A stretch of DNA of 64,000 nt, taken from Patiria pectinifera. Lineage: Eukaryota > Echinodermata > Asteroidea > Valvatida > Asterinidae. The notes under the pieces are model-generated. The model was not told where the DNA came from. It worked only from the letters and a program-made list of their open reading frames with translations, and searched no databases. The position numbers and the translations under genes are program-made. Shown one piece after another: positions 1 to 12,062 of the stretch. Location of the stretch: contig CM057135.1 of assembly GCA_029964075.1 (NCBI GenBank), positions 18,316,863 to 18,380,862 of the forward strand, written 5' to 3'. Numbering within the stretch: position 1 is the first letter of the stretch; every line of letters starts with the position of its first letter.

Positions 1-201
1 CCAACTATTGAGTTTTGAGTTTTGATCTCCAAGATCAAAACGTTACTGTTTTTGGTGTTTTGTTTACCTGTTTTCTGGAAAAGTACAGCATTTGAGGCGG
101 AAAAATTTAATAGTAATTTACTTTCTACTAGTACCATCTTGATATCCTGTAAGTTGTACACACATGAATCTGTGAACAATTCTTTTTAGAATACTGTGCC
201 T
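1..201 (-). mobile_element. End of a TTAA-flanked non-autonomous element (truncated by window edge)
   Basis: This stretch matches, in reverse orientation, the two complete elements at 22,816-23,223 and 54,400-54,808. It shares the ACAGGATATCA-like segment, the GAAAACAG segment and the terminal TGTGCCT followed by TTAA at 202-205. TTAA duplication is the piggyBac-type target preference, but no transposase is present, so the family assignment is inferred. Confidence 0.7.
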
Positions 202-205
202 TTAA

Positions 206-340
206 GGTCCGTTCTGAAAACGAAAACCCTAAGGTCTACGTTATAAACGGAAGACCTTCTGAATGGTTCCCTTAAGAAAGGTTAACTTTTGACCAAAATA
301 AAAACGGAACATTCTACACTGTATGATTAAAAATACCAGC
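206..340. repeat. Dispersed repeat copy (AAGGTCGAC-rich family)
   Basis: The segment shares blocks such as GGAAGACCTTCTGAA and CTTAAGAAAGGTTAAC with 14,785-15,000, and more distantly with 9,003-9,240. It has no coding potential. The family is unidentified. Confidence 0.6.
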
Positions 341-794
341 CAATGTTGATTTAGCCGTTCGGTGTTGAGAACCAGTCCGATATGGCAAGGAGTTGACTCC
401 GTGACTATAGGCACTTGGTGACCACGAAAAAACCCCAGTGGGGGAAACCTGGGTGCATCCCTGACTTCATGCAGGGGTGCACTCCCCTTGTACCGAAAGC
501 TAAATTATTGCAGAACTTCACAAAAAATACATGAAAAAGAATTAATGAAATTGGGGATGGGTTCGGCGGGAAAACTGGTCTTGCTATAAGGTTGACAATT
601 GACCGAGAGTGAGCTCAAAGCGAGCAGAGTTCTTATAAAGGGAATGAGATTACGTAATGTGTATCGTGCGTCCAGCCATGTCGTACGAAAACGAATAGAA
701 TCTCTACAATTGATAATAATACAATACCTGAACAAATATGTTGCAGTGTTTAAACAAAACTGTCCAACAGTGTACCTCATCATGGTACTTACAC
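341..794. other. Non-coding stretch with a GC-rich self-complementary segment at 405-500
   Basis: Short ORFs overlap here on both strands, but none shows a domain or a splice context. Positions 405-500 contain two small potential hairpins (CCCAGTGGGGG with AACCTGGG, and GGGTGCATCCCTG with CAGGGGTGCA). Their function is unknown. The last 50 bases grade into a degenerate copy of the 92-bp satellite. Confidence 0.4.
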
Positions 795-1018
795 ATTCTG
801 CACATCACAGTGTTCAGACAATATTCCTCACTTAGTAACAGACAAATAAAACTCGCAATGCATTTGTCTACAGGACACAGACATAATTTTATTTCTGCAC
901 ACTGTCCACACAATATTCCTCACATTGTAACAGACAAATAAAACTCGCAATGCATCTGTCTACAGGACACAGACATCATTTTATTTATGCACACTGTCCA
1001 CACAATATTCCTCACTTA
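795..1018. repeat. 92-bp satellite array, left part (about 2.4 units)
   Basis: The unit contains AACAGACAAATAAAACTCGC and GTCTACAGGACACAGACA. It continues at 2,260 with the same phase after the inserted element at 1,019-2,259. The most upstream unit is degenerate, as expected for an array edge. Confidence 0.9.
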
Positions 1019-2259
1019 GGCCTGCGTCAAACGTCGTGCTTTTGCCGTGTCGCATGTAACTCATTTGCGCACGGCAAAAGTGCGACAAGCCGTGGGTTTG
1101 CGTCAAACGTCGAATTTAATCACAAATAGCCACCGTATTTAATGTCAGACAAAAGGGCGGACAAAGAGAGACAAAGGCGAATTTTTTTTTTTTTCAAAGT
1201 CGTCATAGACTAGTTACAAGTGAATGATTCTGTCGAAGACTTGTCATTTTCTTAACTTTCGTTACTAGTTAAACTGGTAGCAAACATGTTCATGTTTACG
1301 GAGGAAAGGCAGTAAAAAGGCCCGAATCAGTCCGTTCATTAATATTTTGTTTATATACCCTCAATTTATTTTCGTTTTTTTTTTTAAAGCATTACGTGGC
1401 CCATACGTGGGAAGTCTTGTAGAAAAAATGGATGGAACCCGGTCCCCAGAGCCTGGACTTTCACGTTTGAGCTGTTTGGATGAAATCGGGCCACAAAGTC
1501 GCTCTACTTGCCATGTAGTGGAGGGGTACATTTTGGATGGAATTTTCTCCAACTTTCATTGAAATAAAATTGAAAAGAAAATGAAAATTGAGGATCTCAG
1601 CTTTATTTTTCTGTATGGCTTGAATGACTGAGAAACTTCTGAGTATATACCTGAAATAATTCTTTGAAATTGGCCATTTTGCATGGGAGTCTATGGGAAA
1701 TTATTTACTGGTCTGCACCTCTGTGGTGTCCTTGGGCAAGGTACTTTATCCCCACTTGCCTCTCTCTACCCTGGAGTAAAATGGGTACCAGCATTAGCTG
1801 GGAAGTGACCTGCGATGGACTAGCATCCCGTCCAGGGGGAATAGAAATATTATCAGTCGTTTCATGCTACAGAAACCGGAGATGAATTCCGGCCTGATGA
1901 GCCATATGGCTCGGAGCAGACTTTACTGCACCCTTTACACACTGTCTCGCCATTTCGGAGTTCTCTTGTCCGTTTGTTTGCGCACATTATGTTTCCTCGT
2001 ATGGGATAACGCATGCGCATTCGAAGTCGGCATACACCGAAGTAGGAATTCAATGAGTTCGACACGGCAGAGGCACGACGTTTGACACCGCGTCGTGCCT
2101 CTGCCGTGTAGCATGCACGACAGAGCTCGTCGCACCGCACGGCAGAGTCGAATTTAAATAAAAAGTTTGCGTCAAACGTCGTGCTACCGCCGTATTTAAT
2201 TGCAAATTTTGCTAGCATTTTAGTTCGACACGGCAGAAGCACGACGTTTGACGCAGGCC
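1019..2259. mobile_element. PIF/Harbinger-like non-autonomous DNA element
   Basis: The 1,241-bp insert interrupts the satellite. Its ends are inverted repeats of about 35 bp beginning GGCCTGCGTCAAACGTCG. It is flanked by TTA on both sides (1,016-1,018 and 2,260-2,262), while intact satellite units show the empty site CACTTAGTAAC. A three-base TWA target duplication is typical of the PIF/Harbinger superfamily. Inside, further inverted copies of the GTCAAACGTCG motif occur near 1,092, 2,066 and 2,166, so the ends are built of nested subterminal repeats. No transposase is visible. Confidence 0.85.
1725..1932 (+). repeat. SINE fragment (3' two-thirds), inside the Harbinger-like element
   Basis: It matches the complete SINE at 25,778-26,070 in the opposite orientation. 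Shared blocks include CCTTGGGCAAGGTACTTTATC (with a few differences), GACCTGCGATGGACTAGCAT and GAGCAGACTTTAC. The tRNA-like head is missing here. It sits within the DNA element and is older than, or was carried by, that element. Confidence 0.75.
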
Positions 2260-3890
2260 TTAGTAACAGACAAATAAAACTCGCAATGCATCTGTCTACA
2301 GGACACAGACATCATTTTATTTCTGCACACTGTCCACACAATATTCCTCACATTGTAACAGACAAATAAAACTCGCAATGCATCTGTCTACAGGACACAG
2401 ACATCATTTTATTTCTGCACACTGTCCACACAATATTCCTCACATTGTAACAGACAAATAAAACTCGCAATGCATCTGTCTACAGGACACAGACACAATT
2501 TTATTTCTGCACACTGTCCACACAATATTCCTCACATTGTAACAGACAAATAAAACTCGCAATGCATCTGTCTACAGGACACAGACATCATTTTATTTCT
2601 GCACACTGTCCACACAATATTCCTCACATTGTAACAGACAAATAAAACTCGCAATGCATCTGTCTACAGGACACAGACATAATTTTATTTCTGCACACTG
2701 TCCACACAATATTCCTCACTTAGTAACAGACAAATAAAACTCGCAATGCATCTGTCTACAGGACACAGACATCATTTTATTTCTGCACACTGTCCACACA
2801 ATATTCCTCACATTGTAACAGACAAATAAAACTCGCAATGCATCTGTCTACAGGACACAGACATAATTTTATTTCTGCACACTGTCCACACAATATTCCT
2901 CACATTGTAACAGACAAATAAAACTCGCAATGCATCTGTCTACAGGACACAGACATAATTTTATTTCTGCACACTGTCCACACAATATTCCTCACATTGT
3001 AACAGACAAATAAAACTCGCAATGCATCTGTCTACAGGACACAGACATAATTTTATTTCTGCACACTGTCCACACAATATTCCTCACATTGTAACAGACA
3101 AATAAAACTCGCAATGCATCTGTCTACAGGACACAGACATAATTTTATTTCTGCACACTGTCCACACAATATTCCTCACATTGTAACAGACAAATAAAAC
3201 TCGCAATGCATCTGTCTACAGGACACAGACATCATTTTATTTCTGCACACTGTCCACACAATATTCCTCACATTGTAACAGACAAATAAAACTCGCAATG
3301 CATCTGTTTACAGGACACAGACACAATTTTATTTCTGCACACTGTCCACACAATATTCCTCACATTGTAACAGACAAATAAAACTCGCAATGCATCTGTC
3401 TACAGGACACAGACATAATTGTATTTCTGCACACTGTCCACACAATATTCCTCACATTGTAACAGACAAATAAAACTCGCAATGCATCTGTCTACAGGAC
3501 ACAGACATAATTTTATTTCTGCACACTGTCCACACAATATTCCTCACTTAGTAACAGACAAATAAAACTCGCAATGCATCTGTCTACAGGACACAGACAT
3601 AATTTTATTTCTGCACACTGTCCACACAATATTCCTCACATTGTAACAGACAAATAAAACTCGCAATGCATCTGTCTACAGGACACAGACATCATTTTAT
3701 TTCTGCACACTGTCCACACAATATTCCTCACATTGTAACAGACAAATAAAACTCGCAATGCATCTGTCTACAGGACACAGACATAATTTTATTTCTGCAC
3801 ACTGTCCACACAATATTCCTCACATTGTAACAGACAAATAAAACTCGCAATGCATCTGTCTACAGGGCACAGACATATTTCTGCACACTC
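2260..3890. repeat. 92-bp satellite array, right part (about 17.7 units)
   Basis: The period was measured as 92 bp from the spacing of TCGCAATGCA at 2,281, 2,373 and 2,465. Units differ at a few diagnostic sites: ACATCATTTT versus ACATAATTTT versus ACACAATTTT, and CACATTGTAAC versus CACTTAGTAAC. Otherwise they are nearly identical, so the array is homogenised. ORFs across it are by-products. Confidence 0.95.
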
Positions 3891-4402
3891 AGGCGCATAC
3901 GCAAAAGGGGTGAAAGAGATGAAATGAAAGGGTATGAAAAGAAAGAAACGGGGAGATTTTGAGGATCTCATTTAAGATAAGATCTAGTGTACGCGTGTTA
4001 ATAAAAAATAATGGTGAATGGTAAGTAGGTCCCTGTGCATTTCGCATTTATACCTCGACGTACACATGTTGGTTTCCGATAGTGTCGTGCGTGATTGTTA
4101 TGCTACCGTACATTCTCTTTACGCCGTGCATCATTAATTTTTTTGCAACAAATAGATAACTTATCTCAATATAATTTGAGTAAGGCCAAAATGGTTTGTT
4201 ATTGAAAAACTCTTTGGCGCTTGCCGGACGTACTCCGTGAAATATATACATGTATTTGTCACTGCTGTCGTATGTGCATTAGTCTAAAAGTAAGCATATT
4301 TTTTTTATTCGATACGTTTAATAACTCTGAAAAGAAAGTTTTCACCTTTAACACCTTCAACAAACATTCATTGAACGAGTCTGCAATATTGCTCAAAGCT
4401 AG
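3891..4402. other. No recognisable feature
   Basis: Sequence leaving the satellite. Short ORFs exist on both strands but no domain, repeat or splice pattern supports any of them. Confidence 0.5.
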
Positions 4403-4541
4403 CCTATGGCCGTGTCCGAAACGGGCTTTCAGAGCTACGGCTAGGGCTATTGCCTAGATGTCTACGCGTATTTCCAATGGAGCGAAGACCTAGACCTAGC
4501 TCTATAGACAACAGATTCGGACACGGCCCTAGGTCCTAACA
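4403..4541. mobile_element. Small MITE with GGCCGTGTCCGAA ends
   Basis: GGCCGTGTCCGAA near 4,408 is mirrored by TTCGGACACGGCC near 4,525-4,537, enclosing about 110 bp without coding content. The target duplication is not clear. Confidence 0.6.
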
Positions 4542-5119
4542 CGGGCGACTTCACAAGGCTTTGATTTGAGTTCGAAAATGAACCGCGGACGAACCTAGCC
4601 AGCTATCGGTGGCTAGGTAGCTCGGCATGCAGTGCACGTTGCCGCGTTGTCTGTGTTTGGTCATGTTGGTGGCATGCCGTGGGTTTTCGCTTGCCTAGGC
4701 CTAACAATGTTGGCATGCTTGGGCTAATTAATGCACCTCTTGTTTTTGCCCAGGCAATTGGTACAGTAGGTCAGTTTCTTGTTTTAATCCACAACTGATC
4801 ATGGACAGATTTCCATGTCCAACAATCAGTCATCTGTAATTACTTTCTGGAGGCATATTCACTCTGCCAGGGAAACGTAGTTAACTTCTTACATGAAAGG
4901 GGCTACATACAAATGGCCACACGCACAAGTTTGTATTTACATGCAATCTGAAACAAACTCATACCCCTGGAGTCCCAGAGTGCCTGACAACTCATAGGTT
5001 CAAACCATGCCATTTTTTCTCTCCAGCAGAGACAGAAATTAAATAAAGGGGGGGGGGGTGGGTATGTTAGACAGTCTTCATAGACCATTGCACAGTATAA
5101 CATTGACCCTTTCTTTATA
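4542..5119. other. No recognisable feature
   Basis: I see no gene here. A G-run at 5,047-5,057 and short overlapping ORFs are the only visible features. Confidence 0.5.
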
Positions 5120-5585
5120 CAGGGGCCAATTTCATAAAACTGTTTAAGCACAAAAATTTGCTTAGCACAAAAAAACCTTTCTTGGAAAAAGTAGCTTACC
5201 AGCCAATATTCCATGTGATTTAATTTCTTGTGACTTGTATGTAGCTAATGTTTACTTATTATAACAATCATAAAAAAAATATTGGCTGGTAACCTACTTT
5301 TATCAAGAGTTCTAGATTTTCGGTTGCACCATGTGAGGCTATCTCTAATCTTTTATACATGTGTGGTTCTGAAAAGAACCGATGGAGATGGAACCGATGG
5401 TTCTTTTCAGAACCACACATGTATAAAAGAGATTAGAGATAGCCTCACATGGTGCAACCGAAAATCTAGAACTCTTAGTACTTCCACCATGCATAGTTTC
5501 AAGTCACATCTACTTTTATCAAGCACAATTTTTTGTACTAAGCAAATTTTTGTGCTTAAACAGTTTTATGAAATTGGCCCCTGGA
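5120..5585. mobile_element. Fold-back element with a near-perfect internal hairpin
   Basis: The outer inverted repeats are about 45 bp (GGGGCCAATTTCATAAA near 5,122 and its complement ending near 5,582). Inside, 5,306-5,380 and 5,400-5,474 form arms of about 75 bp that are almost perfectly complementary around a loop of about 20 bp. A related but diverged fold-back lies at 10,697-10,925. No coding sequence is present. Confidence 0.75.
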
Positions 5586-7799
5586 GCCATCCTTCATAAT
5601 CTTGCTGTTATAGCAACTATTCCCCTTTTTTACTTAGTCAAATTTTTCAACTGATCTCTGAAACTTTGTTATAAAAAGATTATGCCATAACTAGTCGGAC
5701 TATAATATTCTAATAGTTCTTTTGTATCACTTTGTACTGAAATGACTAGGAGGGCCATTAAAGACTCAAACAAGAAGTTGGCTGTTACAGTCCTGATTAC
5801 AAGATTGGAAATAAATATGCATCATATGTGTTCAAGTATGACTATATGACTCTGAATACTGGAGATTGCTGCTATAGTTTTGATTCCATTCTATGATAGT
5901 GTCAAGTGCGTCCCCCCCCCCCAACAATCCCATATTAAAAAACCCTACCATAGGCATGGATGCGTCAATACGTATGAAGGTAAACCACCGTGGTTGTGCC
6001 AAAAATGCGCATGTGCAATGTTTTAGTAGTCTGTTTCCAGTCGTTTATACGCTCTGCACTATCCTTGGTTAGCACTTGTATCTTTTATTATTAAAATGAT
6101 TGAGGAAAACGCATCAAAGTGCAAAAGTGTTGTGATTCATGAGTTTTGTTAGTAAAACGTCACGTAGTTTTTTTTCTTCAAAGAGGGACAGGAAGCAGTT
6201 GCTGCAGTTAATATTATCAACCTTCTTTCATATAGGCCTAAATGAATTTTCATTATACCCAGCAGTCACGTGAAGACACTTTACTATGAATATTCAAGTA
6301 CTCCAGAGAGCGTAGTGCTTCCACTTTCATTGTAATTATTCCTCATAAATAAAAGGAATTAATGACGTTCGACGTAATTGAAAAAAGGGAAAATTACAGA
6401 AATCCCAAAAGAAATTCACGGAAATTCCTTACTTCTGAGTAAAATATGCAGAAATTATTTATTTCTTGGTTCTTTTGTTTCTTCCTTATAACCTTAATCA
6501 CAGGCTGATTTATTGAAAAACATACAGGATACATTGATTTTCCCCACTTTTCTTTTCAAGCATTTCTTTTTATATTGGGGGCTCTAGGGCCTACTTGTAG
6601 CAGTGCCTGCAAACAATTATTGGGTCGCTTTTATGTTTTTTTTTTTTTTTTTTTAGCAAAGTACTGACGTCTGCGTAACACCAGCAATCAATGATTAATA
6701 AGTAGAACATCCTTTTCGTTTATTACGAAAAAAGGGAATTCGCGATGGAAAATAAGGAAACTTGAGTCTCATCGTGAGGAAATTTTTATTTTGATTCTGG
6801 GAGTGTTGCTCTAGCGATCGGAATGTGATTGGCAGTGTTGGGTGTAATTTGTTACCTTGCACAAGTTTGATTCTCATCCCCTGCGCAATTGTAGAATGCA
6901 CAAAATAATAATCAGCGCAATTTCTCAACTGTGCGCAATTTTGAAGTCGCGCCACTTTTTCCTATTTTCGGTTCATTCATTGGCATCTACTGAACAAAAA
7001 ATACATAATTATTTATATGGTGGGCTTGGTGGTCGTAGGTTACAGAATTGCTTGCGGCATAACTTTTTTTTTTGACAACATGTTTAATGCGCTGTGTGCG
7101 GCCAAATCACGGCCGCATAAACAAAGGGAAAAGGGGAAAAGACCCAACAGTTTGACCATGAAGCAAACAATTTGATGGACATGTCGATAGCAGTGAACAG
7201 TCATCTTGGTTTTGACTTGTTCTGCATGAACAGAAATAATTATATTGAAAAAAGGCTTTGAAACCTAGAAGACCGCAATCCGTTCGCAATCATTACGTCA
7301 ACATGATCTAGGCCTACATGTAAATATGTCCACTAAAACTTTCTGTACTATAATAATCAGATCAGGGGAAAATCCCGAAACAGCACCGTGTTTGTAAAAC
7401 TACAACATATCGTCTACTTTTGTATGAAACATACCTCCGTGGTTTGAAGTAAGATATTAGGCTTACTGTTCAACTCATTTTCATGAAAATGCAACGCCAA
7501 ACTTTTGAATTCGTAAAACAGCAATTAAATTTCACTAAGATTATAATACATGTATTGTGTTTCAAATTTATTGTTTGTATGTTTCAGTTGCGTCTTTCTC
7601 AACTTTCCCAATGTTCGAATGCGTCAGGCAGAAAATTTCCGCAATTTCTGTTTAATTATTTTGAAATGGACATACAGTATCTCGGAGCCCTCCGCCATCA
7701 TTTGCTGTTAGGCGTAGCACCGCTTTGGGCGTTTTTTTTCAGTCAATACAATGTACTGTAGTAATTTTCGACCTTATCTGGACCGATTTTAGGTCCTTG
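5586..7799. other. No gene recognised (about 2.2 kb)
   Basis: AT-rich DNA with homopolymer runs (C-run near 5,912, T-run near 6,635). The ORFs at 6,695-6,955 minus, 6,857-7,075 plus and 7,483-7,761 plus lack domains and overlap on opposite strands. I could not connect this stretch to any repeat family in the window. Confidence 0.5.
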
Positions 7800-8335
7800 A
7801 CCATCCGTTGTGCAGCAATGGTTGCTGCACTACACAAAGTATGAAACCTTGTAGCGTGCATGGTTGTCCATTTACCATTGGGTGTGCATGGTTGATGAAG
7901 CCTTGTGCATGGTTGTCCATTTACCATTGGGTGTGCATGGTTGCTGCACTACACCCAGTATGAAACCTTGTGCGAGGTTGTCCATTTACCATTTGGTGTG
8001 CATGGTTGATGAAGCCTTGTGTGTGGTTGTCCATTTACCATTGGGTGTGCATGGTTGATGAAGCCTTGTGCGTGGTTGTCCATTTACCATTGGGTGTGCA
8101 TGGTTGATGAAGCCTTGTGCATGGTTGTCCATTTACCATTGGGTGTGCATGGTTGATGAAGCCTTGTGCGTGGTTGTCCATTTACCATTGGGTGTGCATG
8201 GTTGATGAAGCCTTGCGCATGGTTGTCCATTTACCATTGGGTGTGCATGGTTGATGAAGCCTTGTGCATGGTTGTCCATTTACCATTGGGTGTGCATGGT
8301 TGATGAAGCCTTGTGCGTGGTTGTCCATTTACCAT
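7800..8335. repeat. 49-bp minisatellite
   Basis: TGGTTGTCCATTTACCATTG recurs at 7,861 and 7,910, giving a 49-bp period, with about ten copies. Two upstream units carry a longer insert (GCTGCACTACAC...TATGAAACC) that the later units lack. This suggests that the short unit derives from the longer one and was then amplified. The period is not a multiple of three, so ORFs crossing it are incidental. Confidence 0.9.
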
Positions 8336-9002
8336 GGCAATAGGCCATGCAGTAAGGAAGGCGATTGAGTCAAATGATGAAAAAGTGGAGGTGGACCAAA
8401 AAAAATATTCGCAGAGTTTTCTCCTAACCCGGATAATCCCTTGCGTCGCCCAATTATTTTATGCACACGGGGTATCTTTGTTTTTTCAGTCTTTTGCAGA
8501 AGAGGAACCTCTGCAGACATGCAAGTCCTACAGTTCATTTTATATATAAAAAATCATGTAGGCCTACGTGTATTATTGCATGCAGGCAAGATCATGTGCA
8601 CGAAATTAAGATCTAAAGGGGGAAATTATGAAATGGACATTCATATATAATTTGTACGAGGACATTCTGGGGAGTTTACCATTTCCTACATACAATGTAG
8701 CTAAAATGTTACTGTTTATCGAGTATTTCTTCATCTCCATTATTCATGAGTAAAATTTTATCCAATGCTGCAATTCTTCATTGATTAAAATTCTACTAAT
8801 TCCCCATAAATATTTTTTTTTGGCTTTGAAGGTTTACAGGTTAATCCTTTCTCTTAAAAACTAAAATGCTACATTTTGCACGTCGAGTGCTGGTATTGGA
8901 ACAGCACCTCTGCATTGCTAAATATCTTGCTGGAATTACAGGTCCCATGCAAAATCACAGAGTGATGGCAGTCTACAAGCTATTTATGGTCGACTAACGG
9001 GT
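8336..9002. other. No recognisable feature
   Basis: Short ORFs on both strands without domains. Nothing else was seen. Confidence 0.45.
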
Positions 9003-9240
9003 TGGATCAGTCCAACCTTAGGGATAAAGGAACTCCTCAGCAAAAATAAAGGTCGACTTTTCGATAAGGAACATTGTAAAAACGATGTGGACCTTAGGAA
9101 AGGTACAGAGAATAGGTCGACCTTTTCGTGCAAATATAAAAGTTGATTCTAAAATCGCCAAAGGTTGACCTAACATGAGAACAATAGGCTGATGGTCTAC
9201 CTTTAGACTTAAGGAACATTCCAAACTACCAGCCGCTATC
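9003..9240. repeat. Dispersed repeat copy (AAGGTCGAC family)
   Basis: GGTCGAC and AAGGAAC motifs recur in an arrangement related to 206-340 and 14,785-15,000. It is diverged and non-coding. Confidence 0.45.
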
Positions 9241-9499
9241 TTTACTAAACAAAATGTGATTTGTTTTTCTACATTTCTATTAAATTAGAATTTCCCCGAG
9301 ATGGTCATAGCCGCACAATTTAGCCCTACTGTGCAAAAATGTGAACATTTGAATATGACAAATCATATTGTAATCGCGTGGTATCACAGTGCCGTTTTTC
9401 CAGTTGCAGTACAGGGTTTTCCAAAGTGTGAGGGAATTTTGCGAAGGCAAGGCGTTGGGGCCAAAATTTGGGGCTTTAGATACTCTCTGGTACATTTAA

Positions 9500-9843
9500 A
9501 AGCATTTCAGAGACCCTTTAACTTTGATGGGTTTTGCCATGAAAATAAAGTGGAATTTTCTCCCCCATTTTAATATTGGAGAAAAGTTTCACCAACATTA
9601 TTTTGATCAAGTAATTTTTTTTTTCTTTTGAGATGCCAAGTTTGTTATCATTCAGTTTCCATACTAAACTCAGGATCAAAAGAAATAATCTTTTCGCCAG
9701 AAAAGTGTTAGAATATAACCGCGATGTTGGTTACATAATAATTATTTTGTTCAAATACTCAGCACTTAAAAATAAACCACTAAGCTCAATTAATTTGTTG
9801 AATATTTAAAATATGCATAAAAGACAGATTTCACAACTAAAAA
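9500..9843. repeat. Local duplication source block (partner at 10,360-10,436)
   Basis: AGACCCTTTAACTTTGATGG near 9,510 and AGATTTCACAACTAAAAATA near 9,822 both recur at 10,366-10,436. There they are fused directly, lacking the roughly 270 bp that separate them here. The LINE fragment lies between the two blocks. Confidence 0.6.
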
Positions 9844-10149
9844 TATTAATTGCCCTTTAATAGCTAATAACAAAACAAAACAAAACAAAAATGGTGTCTA
9901 ACCCGCAGCCCGTTTTAAGAGCTGCGTTTTGTACCGGTTCTGAAGAAACACGGTCAATTTGTCTTGTCACTTTTTGACAAAGTTATTCCCAAGCTACACG
10001 GAAGTGTAGTCCCTCTAGACTACGAAATGCGTGGCCCGGTCGACAGCTGATTTGTCAATAACTTAACTACGCTTAATCTAACTGAAGGAACTGCCCATCA
10101 GCATCTTGCAGACATCGACAATTGCTACAGTACCCGACATGAAGGCAAC

Positions 10150-10358
10150 TAAAGGGGTAAAATTCTTGCATCTGAATACCCAATCCCTTTAAACGAAACT
10201 AGACGATCTGCGACTTCTTGTACTCCAAAGTAATCCCGATGTTGTGGCAATCTCGGAAACATGGATGCATGACGGGATCGAGGACTCAGAGATTCACATA
10301 CAGAACTACAGGGTCTTGCGTAATGATAGGGGAGATAGGCATGGCGGAGTTGCCATAT
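10150..10358 (+). pseudogene. LINE (CR1/L2-type) apurinic-like endonuclease fragment
   Basis: Translation in the plus direction gives a run resembling the N-terminal half of the endonuclease domain of CR1/L2-like retrotransposons: a LNTQSL-like start, then KLDDLRLLVLQSNPDVVAIS, ETWMHDGI, and a DRGDRHGGVAIY-like stretch. The SETWMHD block corresponds to the conserved ETWL motif that carries the catalytic Glu. An in-frame stop follows the LNTQSL block, and the copy is cut off at about 10,358, so only a small part of the endonuclease remains. No reverse transcriptase follows. This is a dead fragment. Its exact LINE clade is uncertain. Confidence 0.75.
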
Positions 10359-10359
10359 A

Positions 10360-10436
10360 TTTTCAGAGACCCTTTAACTTTTGATGGGTTTTTGCCATGA
10401 AAATTAAAGTGGAATAGATTTCACAACTAAAAATAT
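10360..10436. repeat. Deleted second copy of the 9,500-9,843 block
   Basis: It joins the AGACCCTTTAACTTTTGATG block directly to AGATTTCACAACTAAAAATA, so it is a copy with an internal deletion relative to 9,500-9,843. Confidence 0.6.
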
Positions 10437-10696
10437 GAATCCGTATGAGCGGAAACCGACACGAGAGGGTGCAATCGAAAACGGCATCGAGTTCTGCCGT
10501 CTTGGACCAGACTAAACGTCTACTGCACTTTTTACGAGATACAGATGGAAACCGACGTATGAAGGCAAACCACAAAACACAACGATGCACGTTTTAATGG
10601 AAAAATGCACTGGTCCCCCATTCACTGCCTGCTTTTAATTACCAGTTGAACTATTGGAACCAGCGAATTATGTAGTCTCCTATTCGTACCACTTTA

Positions 10697-10925
10697 TACT
10701 GGGTCCAATTTCACGGCCCTGCTTAGCACAAAACCCGGGTAACCATGAAATTTCTGTCTTAATAAAAACATGCTTACCACCAAATTTCAGTGTGTATCGC
10801 TTGTGATAGTTCTTTGGCTTTTATTCGCTAACTATGAAATTTATGAAATGAAATTATTGATTTATTTTACGGCGTTTGTGCAAGCTATTATTTTTTGGCT
10901 TAACAGTTCCGTGCAATTGGCAATA
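10697..10925. mobile_element. Diverged fold-back element related to 5,120-5,585
   Basis: The left end (TCCAATTTCACGG...CTGCTTAGC) is complementary to the right end (GGCTTAACAGTTCCGTGCAA). The length is about 230 bp and nothing is coded. Confidence 0.5.
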
Positions 10926-11089
10926 CACTTATAGGCCATGGGCCACTCTGAAGCATGGCTAGAAATTGAGGTTCGTCTTTACTTTCTGGTGGCAACTCGA
11001 ATTGAAGTTCATTTTACTGATTTGCTAGTGCTGAATCCAAATCTGGTTGTCCACAACAGCCTAACTTGCACATTAACCAAATAGGACCA

Positions 11090-12010
11090 GTTTTTTCTTG
11101 ATTTTGTCAGTTTTGGGTCAAAAACTACTTTGGCCGTAGGTTTAATTTAATGTCTAGTAAGTAAATATTTCAAAAAGAATTTGTTTTTTAAATCATAAAT
11201 ACACAACATATTTACAGCTCTATCCATCTCAAAATGTCATCAGTAAAGGTCACGATCTCTGCTTTTTGGGAAAAAAACCCCTTTTTTTAATTTGTGTCCA
11301 AAAAGTCAGTTTTAAGTAAGTTTAAGCTGCTCCACCTCAAAATGATCCTTTTCAGCCTTTTGAGAGTACAGTGGCTATTGTGAATTTATGCAAATCAATA
11401 GATTACCGATGGATCATGATTTCCACCCCAAATAAACAAAACCTGAGCAATTATTTCAATAAAACATGTTGAAAATAGCGCCCTCACAAGTAGGCCATGG
11501 GCCAAAACCAGTATTGTGCAGTTTCGTATTTACTTTCTGGTGGCAACTATATCTTTCGTTTGTGGATACTAAAGACTACATTTGAATCATGTTTTACCTT
11601 TGCACTGTTTGCACATTGAGAATTAAAACAAAGAAAATCGATGCTGAAATTACATATGTTCTTGTCCATGACGTGCCATGTGAGGGCCTTATTTTCAACA
11701 TCTTAATGTAATTTTATTAAAATAATTGCTCAGGTTTTGTTTATTTGGGGTGGAAATCATGATCCATCGGTAATCTATTGATTTGCATAAATTCACAATA
11801 GCCATTGTACTCTCAAAATGCTGAAAAGGATCATTTTGAGCTGGAGCACCGTAAACTTAAAACTGACTTTTGGGACACAAATAATAAAAAAAAGAAGGGC
11901 TTTTCACCCTAACAGCAAAGATCGCGACCTTTACTGATGGCATTTTGTGATGGATAAAGGCAGAAAACTGTTGTGCATTTATGATTTCAAAAATAATTTC
12001 TGTTTCGAAT
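11090..12010. repeat. Large imperfect palindrome (about 400-bp arms)
   Basis: The left arm (11,105-11,490) contains GGATCATGATTTCCACCCCA and AATGATCCTTTTCAGC. The right arm (11,690-12,010) contains their complements in reverse order (TGGGGTGGAAATCATGATCC, GCTGAAAAGGATCATT). The centre is near 11,580 and contains another copy of the element end. Confidence 0.8.
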
Positions 12011-12062
12011 TTTTACTTACTTGACGCTAAATTAAAACTATGGCTAAAGTACTGTTTTTTAC

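Noticed and set aside
795..3890. CRISPR-like array
   Set aside because: The whole 92-bp unit is repeated, with no unique spacers. It is satellite DNA in an animal genome.
7864..8058. Protein-coding repeat in the 49-bp minisatellite
   Set aside because: The period is not a multiple of three, so no repeat protein frame is maintained.
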